Assembly: GCF_014195325.1 (NCBI RefSeq)
Contig: NZ_JACIBK010000006.1
Coordinates: 309,015 to 373,014, forward strand
Length of the DNA: 64,000 bases
Direction of reading: 5' to 3'
DNA from: Rhizobium sp. BK650
GTDB lineage: Bacteria; Pseudomonadota; Alphaproteobacteria; Rhizobiales; Rhizobiaceae
Below, one piece after another: positions 45,022 through 55,388 of this stretch. How positions within the stretch are numbered: the stretch's first letter is position 1; each line of letters opens with the position of its first letter. The notes under the pieces were generated by a model, which ran no database searches, was not told where the DNA came from, and was given only the letters and a program-made list of their open reading frames with translations. A program made the translations under genes and the position numbers.

Positions 45022-45969
45022 TCACCCTTTGACGGCGCCCGCCATCAGACCGCGCACGAAATAGCGGCCGGCGAGGATATAGACGATGAGTGTAGGAACG
45101 GCCGCGATCATCGCCGCAGCCATGTTGACATTGTATTCGACCACGCCGGTCGAAGTGTTGACGACGTTATTGAGGGCCACCGTCATCGGCATGGAATCGC
45201 CGGTGCCGGCGTAGGCCGAGGCGAAAAGGAAGTCGTTCCAGATATTGGTGAACTGGTAGATGACCGTCACCACGATGATCGGCAGCGAATTCGGCAGCAT
45301 GATGCGGCGGAAGATCTGGAAGAAGCTCGCGCCATCGACCTGCGCGGCCTTCACGAGCTCCGTCGGAAAGGCCTCATAGAAATTGCGGAAGAACAGCGTC
45401 GTGAAGCCGAGGCCGTAAACCACGTGCACGAAGACGAGGTTCACAGTCGGATTGCCGAAGCCGAAGCTGAAACCCGTTGCATTCTGCAGCGTCGTGCCGA
45501 AACGACCGAGCGATCCGAGAATGGTCGCCATCGGCAGCAGCACCGACTGGAACGGGATGAAGCAGGCAAAGAGCATCAGGCCGAAGACCAGCGTATGGCC
45601 GGGGAATCGCCATTTGGTCAGTACATAGCCGTTGAGGGCGCCGAGAATGGTCGAGATCGCCACCGCCGGCACGACCATCTTGATCGAATTCCAGAAATAG
45701 CCCTTGATGCCGGCGCAGGTAAGGCCGACGCAGGCCTCGCCCCAGGCCTTGAACCAGGCATCGAAAGTCGGCGCCTGCGGCAGCGCCAGCATATTGCCGT
45801 TCTGGATCTCGTCCATAGTCTTGAACGAGGTCGTGAGCATGACGAAGAGCGGCATCAGGTAAAGAACCGCAAAGATCAGCAGCAGGCCGTAGATGATGAC
45901 GCGGCCGATCCAGCGACCGCTATTGCCGTCCCGCGAGGCAGTGATCTCGGAAGATGTAATGCTGCTCAT
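45022..45969 (-). CDS. Sugar ABC transporter permease (GtsC-like)
   Basis: The 315-residue permease has six membrane segments and an EAA loop (LVKAAQVDGASFFQIFRRI). It overlaps the upstream permease by 4 bp, so the pair is translationally coupled. Residues such as TLQNATGFSFGFGNPTVNLVFVHVVYGL are like those of GtsC glucose/mannose permeases. Confidence 0.85.
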   Translation of the reverse strand: MSSITSSEITASRDGNSGRWIGRVIIYGLLLIFAVLYLMPLFVMLTTSFKTMDEIQNGNMLALPQAPTFDAWFKAWGEACVGLTCAGIKGYFWNSIKMVVPAVAISTILGALNGYVLTKWRFPGHTLVFGLMLFACFIPFQSVLLPMATILGSLGRFGTTLQNATGFSFGFGNPTVNLVFVHVVYGLGFTTLFFRNFYEAFPTELVKAAQVDGASFFQIFRRIMLPNSLPIIVVTVIYQFTNIWNDFLFASAYAGTGDSMPMTVALNNVVNTSTGVVEYNVNMAAAMIAAVPTLIVYILAGRYFVRGLMAGAVKG

Positions 45970-46919
45970 CGCGCCTTCTCCCTGAGTTCGGAATAGAGAT
46001 AGGGAACGATGATTGCCGAGATGGTCATCAGCATGATGATGGCGCTTGCGGAGCCGACCGCCATCTCATTCCGCTTGAATGTATATTCATACATGAAGTT
46101 GGACGGTAGCCAGGCCGAGCCGCCGGGGCCGCCCGAGGTCAACGCCACGACGAGGTCGTAGGACTTGATTGCCATATGCGCGAGCACGATAAAGGCCGAC
46201 AGGAAGATCGGCCGCAGCATCGGAATGACGATCCGCCGGTACATCTGGAAGGGCGACGCTCCATCGATCTGCGCCGCCTTCATGATCTCGCCGTCGATAC
46301 CGCGCAGGCCTGCCAGAAACATCGCCATGACGAAACCCGAGGCCTGCCAGACCCCGGCTATAACGACGGTATAGATGACGAAGTCCTTGTTCTTGATCCA
46401 ATCGAAATGGAAGCTCGTCCAGCCAAAGTGATGCAGCGTCTGCTCCAGCCCAAGGCCGGGATCGAGGAACCACTTCCAGGCAACGCCGGTCACGATGAAG
46501 GACAACGCCATCGGATAGAGGAAGATCGGCCGCAATATGCCTTCGCCGCGGATTTTCTGGTCGAGAAGGATCGCCAGCAGCAGACCGAGCCCCAGGCAGA
46601 TGAAGACATAAAGGAAACCGAAGATCCCCATATTGGTGATCGACGTATACCACGAGGACGGCGGATCGCTCTCGAAAGTCCAGCGCCAGAGCCGCTCGTA
46701 AGCGCGCGTGCCCGTCAGCACATAGGACGGAAAAGTCTTGGAATTGGTGAAGGAGAGATAGGCTGTCCAGACGATGAAGCCATAGACGAAGATGACTGTG
46801 ATGAGGAAACTCGGCGCCAGGACGATCTTGGGCAACGCATCCTGCAGTCGGCCGCGAATGGACATGCGGCTTGAAGACTTCGAGGTCAGGACCGGGTCCG
46901 TGGTCGCAACTGTGGTCAT
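45966..46919 (-). CDS. Sugar ABC transporter permease (GtsB-like)
   Basis: The 317-residue permease has six membrane segments and an EAA loop (IMKAAQIDGASPFQMYRRI). The ATG at 46919 has GGAGGAG 8 nt upstream; the in-frame start at 46940 overlaps that site. It follows the binding-protein gene by 76 nt that contain two hairpins. Confidence 0.85.
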   Translation of the reverse strand: MTTVATTDPVLTSKSSSRMSIRGRLQDALPKIVLAPSFLITVIFVYGFIVWTAYLSFTNSKTFPSYVLTGTRAYERLWRWTFESDPPSSWYTSITNMGIFGFLYVFICLGLGLLLAILLDQKIRGEGILRPIFLYPMALSFIVTGVAWKWFLDPGLGLEQTLHHFGWTSFHFDWIKNKDFVIYTVVIAGVWQASGFVMAMFLAGLRGIDGEIMKAAQIDGASPFQMYRRIVIPMLRPIFLSAFIVLAHMAIKSYDLVVALTSGGPGGSAWLPSNFMYEYTFKRNEMAVGSASAIIMLMTISAIIVPYLYSELREKAR

Positions 46920-46939
46920 GTAATCATCTCCTCCCCGCA

Positions 46940-46978
46940 CCGCAGGGGCTGCGGCTTCCCCGCAAGAGTGCGGGAAAG
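46940..46978. other. Two adjacent hairpins downstream of the binding-protein gene
   Basis: CCGCAG-GGG-CTGCGG (46940-46954) and CTTCCCCGCA/TGCGGGAAAG (46955-46978, one mismatch) form side by side. No T run follows, so mRNA protection or attenuation is more likely than complete termination. Confidence 0.45.
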
Positions 46979-46995
46979 CCTTGCTCGATGGAATA

Positions 46996-48255
46996 TTAAC
47001 GGGCGTCGTCGATGGCCGTGACGAGCTGGGTCACAGCTTCGTCGGAGGTCTTGATCTGACCGTGGACGAACTTCGAGATAACGTCTTTATAGGCGTTGGC
47101 GATAGCCGGCGGAGCACCATAGCCCTGTGCCAGCGAGCCGAACAGCGTGCCGCCTGCATTGGCAGCCTTCAGGTCGGCGATACCCTTCTTGCCGCAAGCG
47201 TCGAAATCCTTATCCGAAACGTCGGTACGGGCCGGAACCGAACCCTTGACGACGTTGAAGGCGGACTGGAAGCTCTTCGACAGCGTTGCCTTGGCGAGTG
47301 CCACCTGAGCGGCCTTGCGGTCGTCAGGAACGTTAAACATGCCGAACATGTCGGAGTTGTAGATCACGCTGCCATCGGTGCCCGGGAAGCGATAGCACAG
47401 GAAGTCGGTATTCGGCTTCTTCTTGGCGGCAACGAATTCGCCCTTCGCCCAGTCACCCATCACCTGCACGAGAGCATCGCCCTTAATCACCATGGCGGTC
47501 GCCAGGTTCCAGTCGCGGCCCGAGAAATTCGGGTCTACATACTTGATGATCTTGGCGAGGTTATCGAACGACTTCTTCATCGTATCGGACTTCAGCGATG
47601 CCTCGTCGAGGTCGTTCATCGCCTTCTTGTAGAATTCCGGACCGCCGGTCGACAGCACGATGGAGTCGAACATCGTGGCTTCCTGCCAGTTCTGACCGCC
47701 GAGTGCGAGCGGGGTGACGCCTGCTGCCTTTGCCTTGTCGAGCAGGGCGATCAGGTCCTCGAAGGTCTTCGGCTCCTTGCCGCCGATCTTGTCCATGACG
47801 GACTTGTTGATCCATAGCCAGTTGACGGAGTGAACGTTGACGGGTGCTGCGACCCACTTGCCGTCATAGACGGAGAACTTCTGCAGTGCTGCCGGAACGG
47901 CCTTGTCCCAGCCTTCTTTCTTCGCCGTCTCCGTCAGGTCGCCCATGACGCCTGCCTGAGCGTAGTCGAGCACGGTATAGCCGAGCATCTGCGAAGCGGT
48001 CGGATAGGTGCCGGCCGCAACCATTGCCTTCAGCGCCGTCATGGCAGCATCACCGCCACCGCCAGCCACCGGCACGTCCTTCCAGGCAAAACCTTCCTTG
48101 GCAAGGTCCTGCTTCAGCACGTTGAGCGCCGCGGCTTCACCGCCCGACGTCCACCAGTGAAGCATCTGAACTTCCTTGACGTCGGCCGCATGGGCGCTGC
48201 CGAAACCAGCCATCATCACGACAGCAAGAGCTGCCGAGCTCAAAAACTTGCGCAT
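46996..48255 (-). CDS. Sugar ABC transporter substrate-binding protein, GtsA-like (glucose/mannose type)
   Basis: The 419-residue protein has signal peptide MRKFLSSAALAVVMMAGFGS with cleavage near AHA. The opening LHWWTSGGEAAALNVLKQDL and VPVAGGGGDAAMTALKA are the pattern of GtsA-type glucose/mannose-binding proteins. It is the first gene of the minus-strand importer operon and is divergent from its LacI regulator. The ATG at 48255 has GGGAGGA upstream. Glucose/mannose specificity is by family resemblance. Confidence 0.85.
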   Translation of the reverse strand: MRKFLSSAALAVVMMAGFGSAHAADVKEVQMLHWWTSGGEAAALNVLKQDLAKEGFAWKDVPVAGGGGDAAMTALKAMVAAGTYPTASQMLGYTVLDYAQAGVMGDLTETAKKEGWDKAVPAALQKFSVYDGKWVAAPVNVHSVNWLWINKSVMDKIGGKEPKTFEDLIALLDKAKAAGVTPLALGGQNWQEATMFDSIVLSTGGPEFYKKAMNDLDEASLKSDTMKKSFDNLAKIIKYVDPNFSGRDWNLATAMVIKGDALVQVMGDWAKGEFVAAKKKPNTDFLCYRFPGTDGSVIYNSDMFGMFNVPDDRKAAQVALAKATLSKSFQSAFNVVKGSVPARTDVSDKDFDACGKKGIADLKAANAGGTLFGSLAQGYGAPPAIANAYKDVISKFVHGQIKTSDEAVTQLVTAIDDAR

Positions 48256-48363
48256 GAATATCCTCCCGTTCGTGAGTGGCGGCGAGACCCTCCTCAGCCG
48301 CCCCGATGTCTCCCGCCACAAAGGCAATCAACATCGCACCGCACCTCCCAGTACGGTCGACAA

Positions 48364-48379
48364 TTTAAAACGTTATAAA
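48364..48379. promoter_or_regulatory. LacI-type near-palindrome upstream of the GtsA-like gene
   Basis: TTTAAAACGTTATAAA is a CG-centred near-palindrome (one mismatched pair) typical of LacI-family operators. It lies about 110 bp upstream of the binding-protein start, in the 301-bp divergent control region. A direct repeat ATCGTTTGCAT/ATCGATTGCAT (48489-48499 and 48503-48513) lies closer to the LacI gene. Confidence 0.45.
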
Positions 48380-48556
48380 CAGCGGCACGTCAAGTCTTTA
48401 CTCGGCCCCCGAGAAAAGTATGATTTATACGATCTTTATTGATTTCATTGCAGTTTCCAAGCTTGCTTAATAAGTCGTAAAAATTTAAATCGTTTGCATT
48501 TGATCGATTGCATGCCGGTTTCATCATGTTATGGTAGCCGCGATCCCCGGCACGGA

Positions 48557-49618
48557 ATGTCCTCAGTGACTGAATCGCCTCAACTGCAACGCGGTGAAAA
48601 TCCGGATGGCACGCAAAAGCGTGGCAAGCCGACATTGCGCACCATCGCGACGTTGACCGGTCTTGCGGTAACGACCGTCTCCCGTGCACTCAGCGACGCA
48701 CCGCAAATATCGATCGAGACGCGCGAACGCGTCCACCGCATCGCCCGCGAGATCGGCTATCTGCCGGACCGGGCGGCCCAGCGCTTGAAGACGGGTCGCA
48801 CCAATGTCATCAGCATCCTTCTCGATCCGCACCAGGAAGTGGTCGGCTTCGGCACCGCCATCATGTACGGCATCGCCAAAGCGCTGAAGGAAACCTCCTA
48901 CCACCTCGTCGTCGCCCCGAATTTCCTGTCGACGACGGACCTCGAAGCGGCGGAATATATCGTCCGCAACAATTTCGCCGACGGCCTGATCTTCACGCGG
49001 ACAGAGCCTTTCGACGCGCGGGTACGGATGCTGCAGGAAGTCGGCTTTCCCTTCGTATCGCATGGTCGCACGGAGTTTTCGACGCCGCATCCTTACGTCG
49101 ATTACGACAATTACGCCTTCGCCTATGAAGCTACCCGGCGGCTGATCGCCAAGGGCAGGAAGAGAGTCACCGTCATCATGCCGCCGAAGCGGCTGACCTT
49201 CAGCCAGCACCTTCTCCATGGCTTTATGACCGCCGTCCGCGAGGCCGGTGTCGCCTACGAAATATCGGAAGCGGTCACGCTCGATTCACCAGCCAATGAC
49301 CTCAGGGGTTTCTTCCGCACCCGCGCGGCTGCACCCGACGTTCCCGACGGCTTTGTCTGCCCGGGTGAAGTTTCTGCGCTGGCACTCGTCAGCGCCATGA
49401 GCGATGCCGGCCTCGTGCTCGCTGAGGACTATGATATCGTCGCCAAGGAGACATCACATCTCCTGACGCACCTGCAGCCGAAGATCGAAACCATCTATGA
49501 AGATCTGGTCGAGGCGGGAGAACATCTCGGCCATATGCTGCTTCAGCGTATCAACAATCAGACAGCGGAAAACCAGAGCCTGCTGCTGCCGCCGCAGATC
49601 AATTTTCCGGTCGCCTAA
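48557..49618 (+). CDS. LacI-family regulator (AglR-like)
   Basis: The 353-residue product has a LacI HTH (PTLRTIATLTGLAVTTVSRALSD) and a sugar-binding domain. It is divergent from the GtsABC-like operon, with LacI-type palindromes in the gap. A longer frame from 48494 lacks a ribosome site. Its last four bases overlap the convergent cyclase gene. It resembles rhizobial AglR-type regulators in layout; effector unknown. Confidence 0.85.
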   Translation: MSSVTESPQLQRGENPDGTQKRGKPTLRTIATLTGLAVTTVSRALSDAPQISIETRERVHRIAREIGYLPDRAAQRLKTGRTNVISILLDPHQEVVGFGTAIMYGIAKALKETSYHLVVAPNFLSTTDLEAAEYIVRNNFADGLIFTRTEPFDARVRMLQEVGFPFVSHGRTEFSTPHPYVDYDNYAFAYEATRRLIAKGRKRVTVIMPPKRLTFSQHLLHGFMTAVREAGVAYEISEAVTLDSPANDLRGFFRTRAAAPDVPDGFVCPGEVSALALVSAMSDAGLVLAEDYDIVAKETSHLLTHLQPKIETIYEDLVEAGEHLGHMLLQRINNQTAENQSLLLPPQINFPVA

Positions 49619-50862
49619 GCCGCGTTACGGCCATCTATCGGCTTTTCGCGGAAAGCGAAGACTTCGACCGGCTCCCCAAGCCCGCGCAAAGGAAAAGTGC
49701 CGAGATTTTCCATCTCTTCCGTGCAGGTCGCCATCTCAACGAAAGCGCGAGATAAAAGCACCGGCCGCTTGACCTCCTTGGTTAAGGTTTCAAGCCGCGA
49801 AGCGACATTGACCGCAGGGCCGATGACCGTGAAGTCCAGCCGACGGCGCGAACCGATATTGCCATACATGACGTCGCCGACGTGGACGCCAACGCCGTAG
49901 CGTAAGGGATCACGGCCGAGGCGCAGATGCTGCTCATTCAGTTTCGCCATCGCCTCCTGCCCCTCGCGGATCGCCGTCAGCAGATCATGGCAGGCCGAAG
50001 GCTTCGATAGCGGGAAGATGGCGAGCAATCCGTCGCCCATGAACTTCAGGATTTCGCCGCCGTGCCGTTCGATCGGATCGGACATGGCATCGAAATAATC
50101 GTTGAGCAGATGAATGACGTCATCACGCGGCCAGAGGTCGGAGATCGCCGTGAAATCGCGCAGGTCGCAGATCATGATCGCCGCGCCGACGGTCGTGCCG
50201 CTGCCGCGGGTAATGACGCCGGAGAGAATCTGTTCGCTTGCATGCGGCCCCACATAGGTCTGCAACAGCGTACGCGCCATGATGTTCTTCAGCCGGATTT
50301 CACTGACCAGCGTCAGGGCGGGCAGAAGATCGCCCAGGAAATCCACGTGTTCGCTTGTAAAACCACCTGGCCGCTTGGTCGAGAAGGTGACGACGTGTCG
50401 CTTTTCGAACGTGTGATCGATCGGCCAAGCGATATATTCGGAGTAACCGTCGTCGCGCAATTCCTGGTAGAAGGGATAGTCGTCAGCTTCCCACAAATCC
50501 TCCAGGTTTTTCCGCACCTCATTGGCTCCGCTATGGATCTCGTTGACCGGGCTGTTGAGGAATTGCGGCGTGGTCTCCACCCCGTAGGCAAAGGTGTCGA
50601 TCTTTGCCTCTTCCATGCCTTCTAACCACAGGATGCGGGCGCCAATCCATTGCGGATGGTTCGTACGGAAATGCAAGCTCGACCGGTTCACCGGCACGCC
50701 GGCTGCCAGCAGCCGCTTGCACATCTCCACCAAGATATTGTCGATGAAACGCTCGTTGCGGGTCTCGTTGATCAGCCAATCAAGAATCCGGCGCCTGCGG
50801 ATTGGCCAGACGCCTTCGGCAGCTTCGCTTGCCGGATCAGTCGCTTCGAAAGAGGACCTCAT
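49615..50862 (-). CDS. Class III adenylate/guanylate cyclase (second copy)
   Basis: The 415-residue protein has a soluble sensor-like N-terminal half and a C-terminal class III cyclase domain with metal Asp in ICDLRDFTAIS and in FMGDGLLAIF, a purine Lys in EILKFMGDG, and LDFTVIGPAVNVASRLE for base recognition and catalysis. It shares architecture with the cyclase at 28403-29626, suggesting a paralogue pair. There is no membrane segment. The signal it responds to is unknown. Confidence 0.85.
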   Translation of the reverse strand: MRSSFEATDPASEAAEGVWPIRRRRILDWLINETRNERFIDNILVEMCKRLLAAGVPVNRSSLHFRTNHPQWIGARILWLEGMEEAKIDTFAYGVETTPQFLNSPVNEIHSGANEVRKNLEDLWEADDYPFYQELRDDGYSEYIAWPIDHTFEKRHVVTFSTKRPGGFTSEHVDFLGDLLPALTLVSEIRLKNIMARTLLQTYVGPHASEQILSGVITRGSGTTVGAAIMICDLRDFTAISDLWPRDDVIHLLNDYFDAMSDPIERHGGEILKFMGDGLLAIFPLSKPSACHDLLTAIREGQEAMAKLNEQHLRLGRDPLRYGVGVHVGDVMYGNIGSRRRLDFTVIGPAVNVASRLETLTKEVKRPVLLSRAFVEMATCTEEMENLGTFPLRGLGEPVEVFAFREKPIDGRNAA

Positions 50863-50964
50863 AAAAAACTCCCGCTACGCCACATTCAACGAATACACCC
50901 GGCTGAATGTGGGCGATAGCGGACCGAATGATAAGAGGCTTAAGAGGCTTCGCAAAGATAAATC

Positions 50965-51954
<990 letters not shown>

Positions 51955-54123
51955 TTAGAGCGTACAAGACACGCAGCCCTGCACCTCGGTGCCGGACAGC
52001 GCCATCTGGCGAAGGCGGACGTAGTAGATCGTCTTGATGCCCTTCTTCCAGGCATAGATCTGGGCGCGGTTGATGTCGCGCGTCGTTGCGGTGTCGCGGA
52101 AGAACAGCGTCAGCGACAGGCCCTGGTCGACATGCTGGGTCGCGGCCGCATAAGTGTCGATGATCTTTTCCGGGCCAATCTCGTAGGCATCCTCATAATA
52201 ATCGAGATTGTCGTTCGTCATGAACGGCGCCGGATAATAGACGCGGCCGATCTTGCCTTCCTTGCGGATCTCGATCTTCGAGACGATCGGATGGATCGAG
52301 GAGGTCGAGTGGTTGATGTAGGAAATGGAGCCCGTCGGCGGCACCGCCTGCAGGTTCTGGTTATAGAGGCCGGAGACCATCACGACCTTTTTCAATTCAA
52401 GCCAGTCTTCCTGCGTCGGGATATGAATGCCGGCATCGGTAAACAGCGCCTGCACCTTCTCGGTCGCCGGCTTCCACTCCTTCTCGGTATATTTGTCGAA
52501 ATAGTCACCCGAGGCATATTTCGAATTCTCGAAGCCCTTGAAGCTTGCGCCACGTTCGACCGCCAGACGATTGGAAGCGCGCAGTGCGTGATAGGTCACC
52601 GTGTAGAAATAGATATTGGTGAAATCGATGCCTTCTTCGGAACCATAGTGGATGTGCTGGCGGGCGAGGTATCCATGCAGGTTCATCTGGCCGAGGCCGA
52701 TCGCGTGGCTATCGTCATTGCCCTTCTCGATCGACGGAACCGAGGAGATATGGCTCATGTCGGAAACGGCCGTCAGCGCGCGGATCGAGGTCTCGATCGT
52801 CTTGCCGAAATCGGATGAATCCATCGCCATGGCAATGTTGAGCGAGCCGAGATTACAGGAAATATCCTTGCCCATCGTCTTGTAGGAAAGGTCGTCGTTG
52901 AACTCGCTCGCTTCACTGACCTGCAGGATTTCCGAGCAGAGGTTGCTCATGCTGATGCGCCCGGCAATCGGGTTTGCCCGGTTCACCGTATCTTCGAACA
53001 TGATGTAGGGATAACCGCTCTCGAACTGGATTTCGGCAATCACCTGGAAGAATTCGCGCGCCTTGATCTTCTTCTTGGTGATGCGGGCATCCGCCACCAT
53101 CTCGCGATACTTTTCCGTTACGGAGATTTCGGTGAAGGGCACGCCATAGACCCGCTCCACGTCATAGGGCGAGAAGAGGTACATATCCTCATTGTTCCTG
53201 GCGAGTTCGAAAGTGATATCAGGCACGACGACGCCGAGCGACAGCGTCTTGATGCGGATCTTCTCGTCGGCATTTTCGCGCTTGGTATCGAGGAAGCGCA
53301 TGATATCGGGGTGATGCGCGTTGAGATAGACCGCGCCGGCGCCCTGCCGCGCACCAAGCTGGTTGGCGTAGGAGAACGAGTCTTCCAGCAGCTTCATGAC
53401 GGGGATGATGCCGGAAGACTGGTTTTCGATCTGCTTGATCGGGGCACCCGCCTCGCGGATGTTCGTCAGCGACAGCGCCACGCCACCGCCGCGTTTGGAG
53501 AGCTGCAGCGCCGAATTGATGGAGCGGCCGATCGATTCCATATTGTCTTCCACACGCAGCAGGAAGCAGGAGACGAGTTCGCCGCGCTGCTTCTTGCCGG
53601 CATTGAGGAAGGTCGGCGTTGCCGGCTGGAAACGGCCGGAGATGATCTCTTCCATCAGATCGCGTGCGAGCTGTTCATTGCCTCTGGCAAGCGCGAGCGC
53701 CACCATGCAGATACGGTCTTCGTAGCGCTCTAGGTAGCGCTTTCCGTCGAAGGTCTTCAGCGTGTAGCTGGTGTAATATTTGAAGGCGCCGAGGAAGGTC
53801 GGGAAACGGAACTTCTTGGCATAGGCTTCGTCGAACAGGTCGCGGACGAAATTGAAGGAATATTGGTCGAGTACTTCCTGCTCATAATAGCCTTCGGTCA
53901 CCAGATAATCGAGCTTTTCCCTGAGATTATGAAAGAACACCGTGTTCTGGTTCACATGCTGCAGGAAATATTGCTTGGCGGCCATGCGGTCCTTGTCGAG
54001 CTGAATTTTGCCCTCATCGTCATAGAGGTTCAGCATCGCGTTCAGCGCGTGATAGTCCAGCGCTTCCACGGCCTTTAGCGGTTTTGCGCCCGCATCCCGC
54101 GTCAGATTTGTCCCCGTGTCCAA
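51955..54123 (-). CDS. nrdE: Class Ib ribonucleotide reductase alpha subunit
   Basis: NrdE reduces ribonucleoside diphosphates. The product is 722 residues from the TTG at 54123, close to the family length. The start has GGGA 6 nt before it and overlaps nrdI by 22 nt; the longer frame up to 54207 only reads nrdI out of frame. Key parts visible: [23 protein letters not shown] with the active-site region, the C-terminal GCVSCTL thiols reduced by NrdH, and [19 protein letters not shown]. The TTG start and overlap are typical of coupled nrdI-nrdE. Confidence 0.9.
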   Translation of the reverse strand: MDTGTNLTRDAGAKPLKAVEALDYHALNAMLNLYDDEGKIQLDKDRMAAKQYFLQHVNQNTVFFHNLREKLDYLVTEGYYEQEVLDQYSFNFVRDLFDEAYAKKFRFPTFLGAFKYYTSYTLKTFDGKRYLERYEDRICMVALALARGNEQLARDLMEEIISGRFQPATPTFLNAGKKQRGELVSCFLLRVEDNMESIGRSINSALQLSKRGGGVALSLTNIREAGAPIKQIENQSSGIIPVMKLLEDSFSYANQLGARQGAGAVYLNAHHPDIMRFLDTKRENADEKIRIKTLSLGVVVPDITFELARNNEDMYLFSPYDVERVYGVPFTEISVTEKYREMVADARITKKKIKAREFFQVIAEIQFESGYPYIMFEDTVNRANPIAGRISMSNLCSEILQVSEASEFNDDLSYKTMGKDISCNLGSLNIAMAMDSSDFGKTIETSIRALTAVSDMSHISSVPSIEKGNDDSHAIGLGQMNLHGYLARQHIHYGSEEGIDFTNIYFYTVTYHALRASNRLAVERGASFKGFENSKYASGDYFDKYTEKEWKPATEKVQALFTDAGIHIPTQEDWLELKKVVMVSGLYNQNLQAVPPTGSISYINHSTSSIHPIVSKIEIRKEGKIGRVYYPAPFMTNDNLDYYEDAYEIGPEKIIDTYAAATQHVDQGLSLTLFFRDTATTRDINRAQIYAWKKGIKTIYYVRLRQMALSGTEVQGCVSCTL

Positions 54124-54503
54124 AATCGTCCCATCCCGTCTTTGACATTGGCGACATCCTCGGCAGTCCCCAGGAGCTCGAACCGGTAGAGGTAAGGCAC
54201 CTGGCACTTCTGCGAGATCACGTCGCCGGCAAGCCCGTAGGTCTTACCGAAATTGCTGTTGCCCGCCGCAATCACGCCGCGGATGTTGGAGCGGTTTTCC
54301 GCATCGTTGAGGAAACGGATCACCTGCTTAGGCACGGCCCCTTTTCCGCCGTCACCGCAATAGGTGGGCGAGATCAGCACATAGGGTTCGCGGATGTGGA
54401 TGTCTTCAGCGCCGAGAGGAATGCGCGCCGCGCGCAGTCCCAGCCTCTCGACGAAACGATGGGTATTCTCGGACCGACTGGAATAGTAGACGATCAGGCC
54501 CAC
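54102..54503 (-). CDS. nrdI: NrdI flavodoxin-like protein
   Basis: The 133-residue protein has the phosphate-binding loop [13 protein letters not shown] and the [15 protein letters not shown] loop of NrdI. It supplies oxidant to activate the NrdF Mn2 cofactor. It overlaps nrdE by 22 nt and follows nrdH by 13 nt. Confidence 0.95.
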   Translation of the reverse strand: MGLIVYYSSRSENTHRFVERLGLRAARIPLGAEDIHIREPYVLISPTYCGDGGKGAVPKQVIRFLNDAENRSNIRGVIAAGNSNFGKTYGLAGDVISQKCQVPYLYRFELLGTAEDVANVKDGMGRFWTRGQI

Positions 54504-54516
54504 CGCTGTTCTCCAA

Positions 54517-54738
54517 TCAGGAGAGGGCGCTGATCATGTCGGGACGGAAACCCGCCCAATGCTGTTCGCCGGCCACGACGACCGGGACCTGCATGTAGCC
54601 CATGCCGCGCACGCGATCGAGCGCGTCGGCATCCGCGGAAATATCGATGATTTCGTAGTCTACGCCCAGGCGGTCGAGGGCGCGGTAAGTAGCGGTGCAC
54701 TGAACGCAGGCAGGCTTGCTGTAAACGGTAACGCTCAT
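54517..54738 (-). CDS. nrdH: NrdH glutaredoxin-like redoxin
   Basis: The 73-residue protein has the CVQC active site (Cys11, Cys14) and the WAGFRPD C-terminal motif of NrdH. It gives electrons to NrdE. The ATG at 54738 has GAGG 6 nt upstream; another ATG at 54741 adjoins it. It is the first gene after the riboswitch leader. Confidence 0.95.
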   Translation of the reverse strand: MSVTVYSKPACVQCTATYRALDRLGVDYEIIDISADADALDRVRGMGYMQVPVVVAGEQHWAGFRPDMISALS

Positions 54739-54741
54739 CAT

Positions 54742-55014
54742 GTTCCTCGTGATATCAATGAATTTCAGACGCGGTACTGTCATCGGGCGCCTTGCGGCGT
54801 CCGGGGCAACGCTTGATGATGGTCTTGCAGAGTTGGCGTTTTACACGCCGAACATTCGTCCCTGCTGAAGCTGCGCGGGTGGCGGTTTTGATGCTCTCGA
54901 CATGACTTCAAACCCCGACATGTTCATGCGGAAATTCCGGGGCAGCGCAACAGGTGCGGATCCGATCCGCCTGACATGCACGCGACCTTCCGGACACCCC
55001 GCCCGTGGACGTTT
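54742..55014 (-). other. Leader between cobalamin riboswitch and nrdH
   Basis: This 273-nt transcribed leader contains small hairpins, including GGCGT-N5-ACGCC near 54845-54860 and a GCAA-tetraloop CGCC/GGCG stem near 54787-54800. I could not identify a clear T-run terminator, so the riboswitch may act by other means or by a weaker structure. No coding frame is supported. Confidence 0.4.
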
Positions 55015-55220
55015 TGTTCAAGGCAGGTCTCCTGGCTTACGGGTCGAAACAACCTGCCCCCAGCCTTCCCAAGGCATCATGCCTCAGTGACCTGAAATCG
55101 GACAGTCGCTCGCCGCTTACAGTTGCGGGGGCAGCTCCGGCTTTGCTGCGCCTTCATGGCGAAACGCACCGTATTCCCATCTTAGCCCCTAATCCTTGCG
55201 AATCAGAGGAACCTTGAACG
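55015..55220 (-). ncRNA. Cobalamin (B12) riboswitch controlling nrdHIEF
   Basis: On the minus strand the conserved order is present: GGGAATACGGTG (55180-55169), CTGCCCCCGCAACTGTAAGC (about 55134-55115), GTCACTGAGG (about 55090), CTTGGGAAGGCTGGGGGCAG, and GTAAGCCAGGAGACCTGCC (55040-55022). The ends pair as TTCAAGG/CCTTGAA (55213-55219 with 55016-55022) to form P1. It faces the nrd operon. B12-bound aptamers of this class usually repress, so nrdHIEF should be off when cobalamin is plentiful. Confidence 0.93.
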
Positions 55221-55226
55221 CTATAT

Positions 55227-55255
55227 GTAGTAGCCCAATGAGCCGGAACGATCAA
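55227..55255 (-). promoter_or_regulatory. Possible promoter of the nrd operon
   Basis: TTGATC (55250-55255) and TACTAC (55227-55232) are separated by 17 nt, with transcription expected to start just at the riboswitch 5' end. The -10 is a weak match, so this is tentative. Confidence 0.3.
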
Positions 55256-55388
55256 CGACTTGTTGTGCCTCCCGTTGCGTGAGGTACTAGATAAAGGTCT
55301 GATCATGGTTAACGGTGGATTAATCAAGCTCGATCCGATGTCGTTGGGGATTAAGGATAGCCGAACTCTTGTCGGCCCTCCGTTTTTC

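Noticed and set aside
54124..54207. Longer N-terminus of NrdE from 54207
   Set aside because: The extra residues read nrdI in another frame and do not resemble NrdE; the TTG at 54123 has a ribosome site.
55015..55220. Riboswitch regulating metE instead of nrd
   Set aside because: The riboswitch lies downstream of the metE relic on the same strand and directly before nrdH, so it cannot lead metE in the present arrangement.
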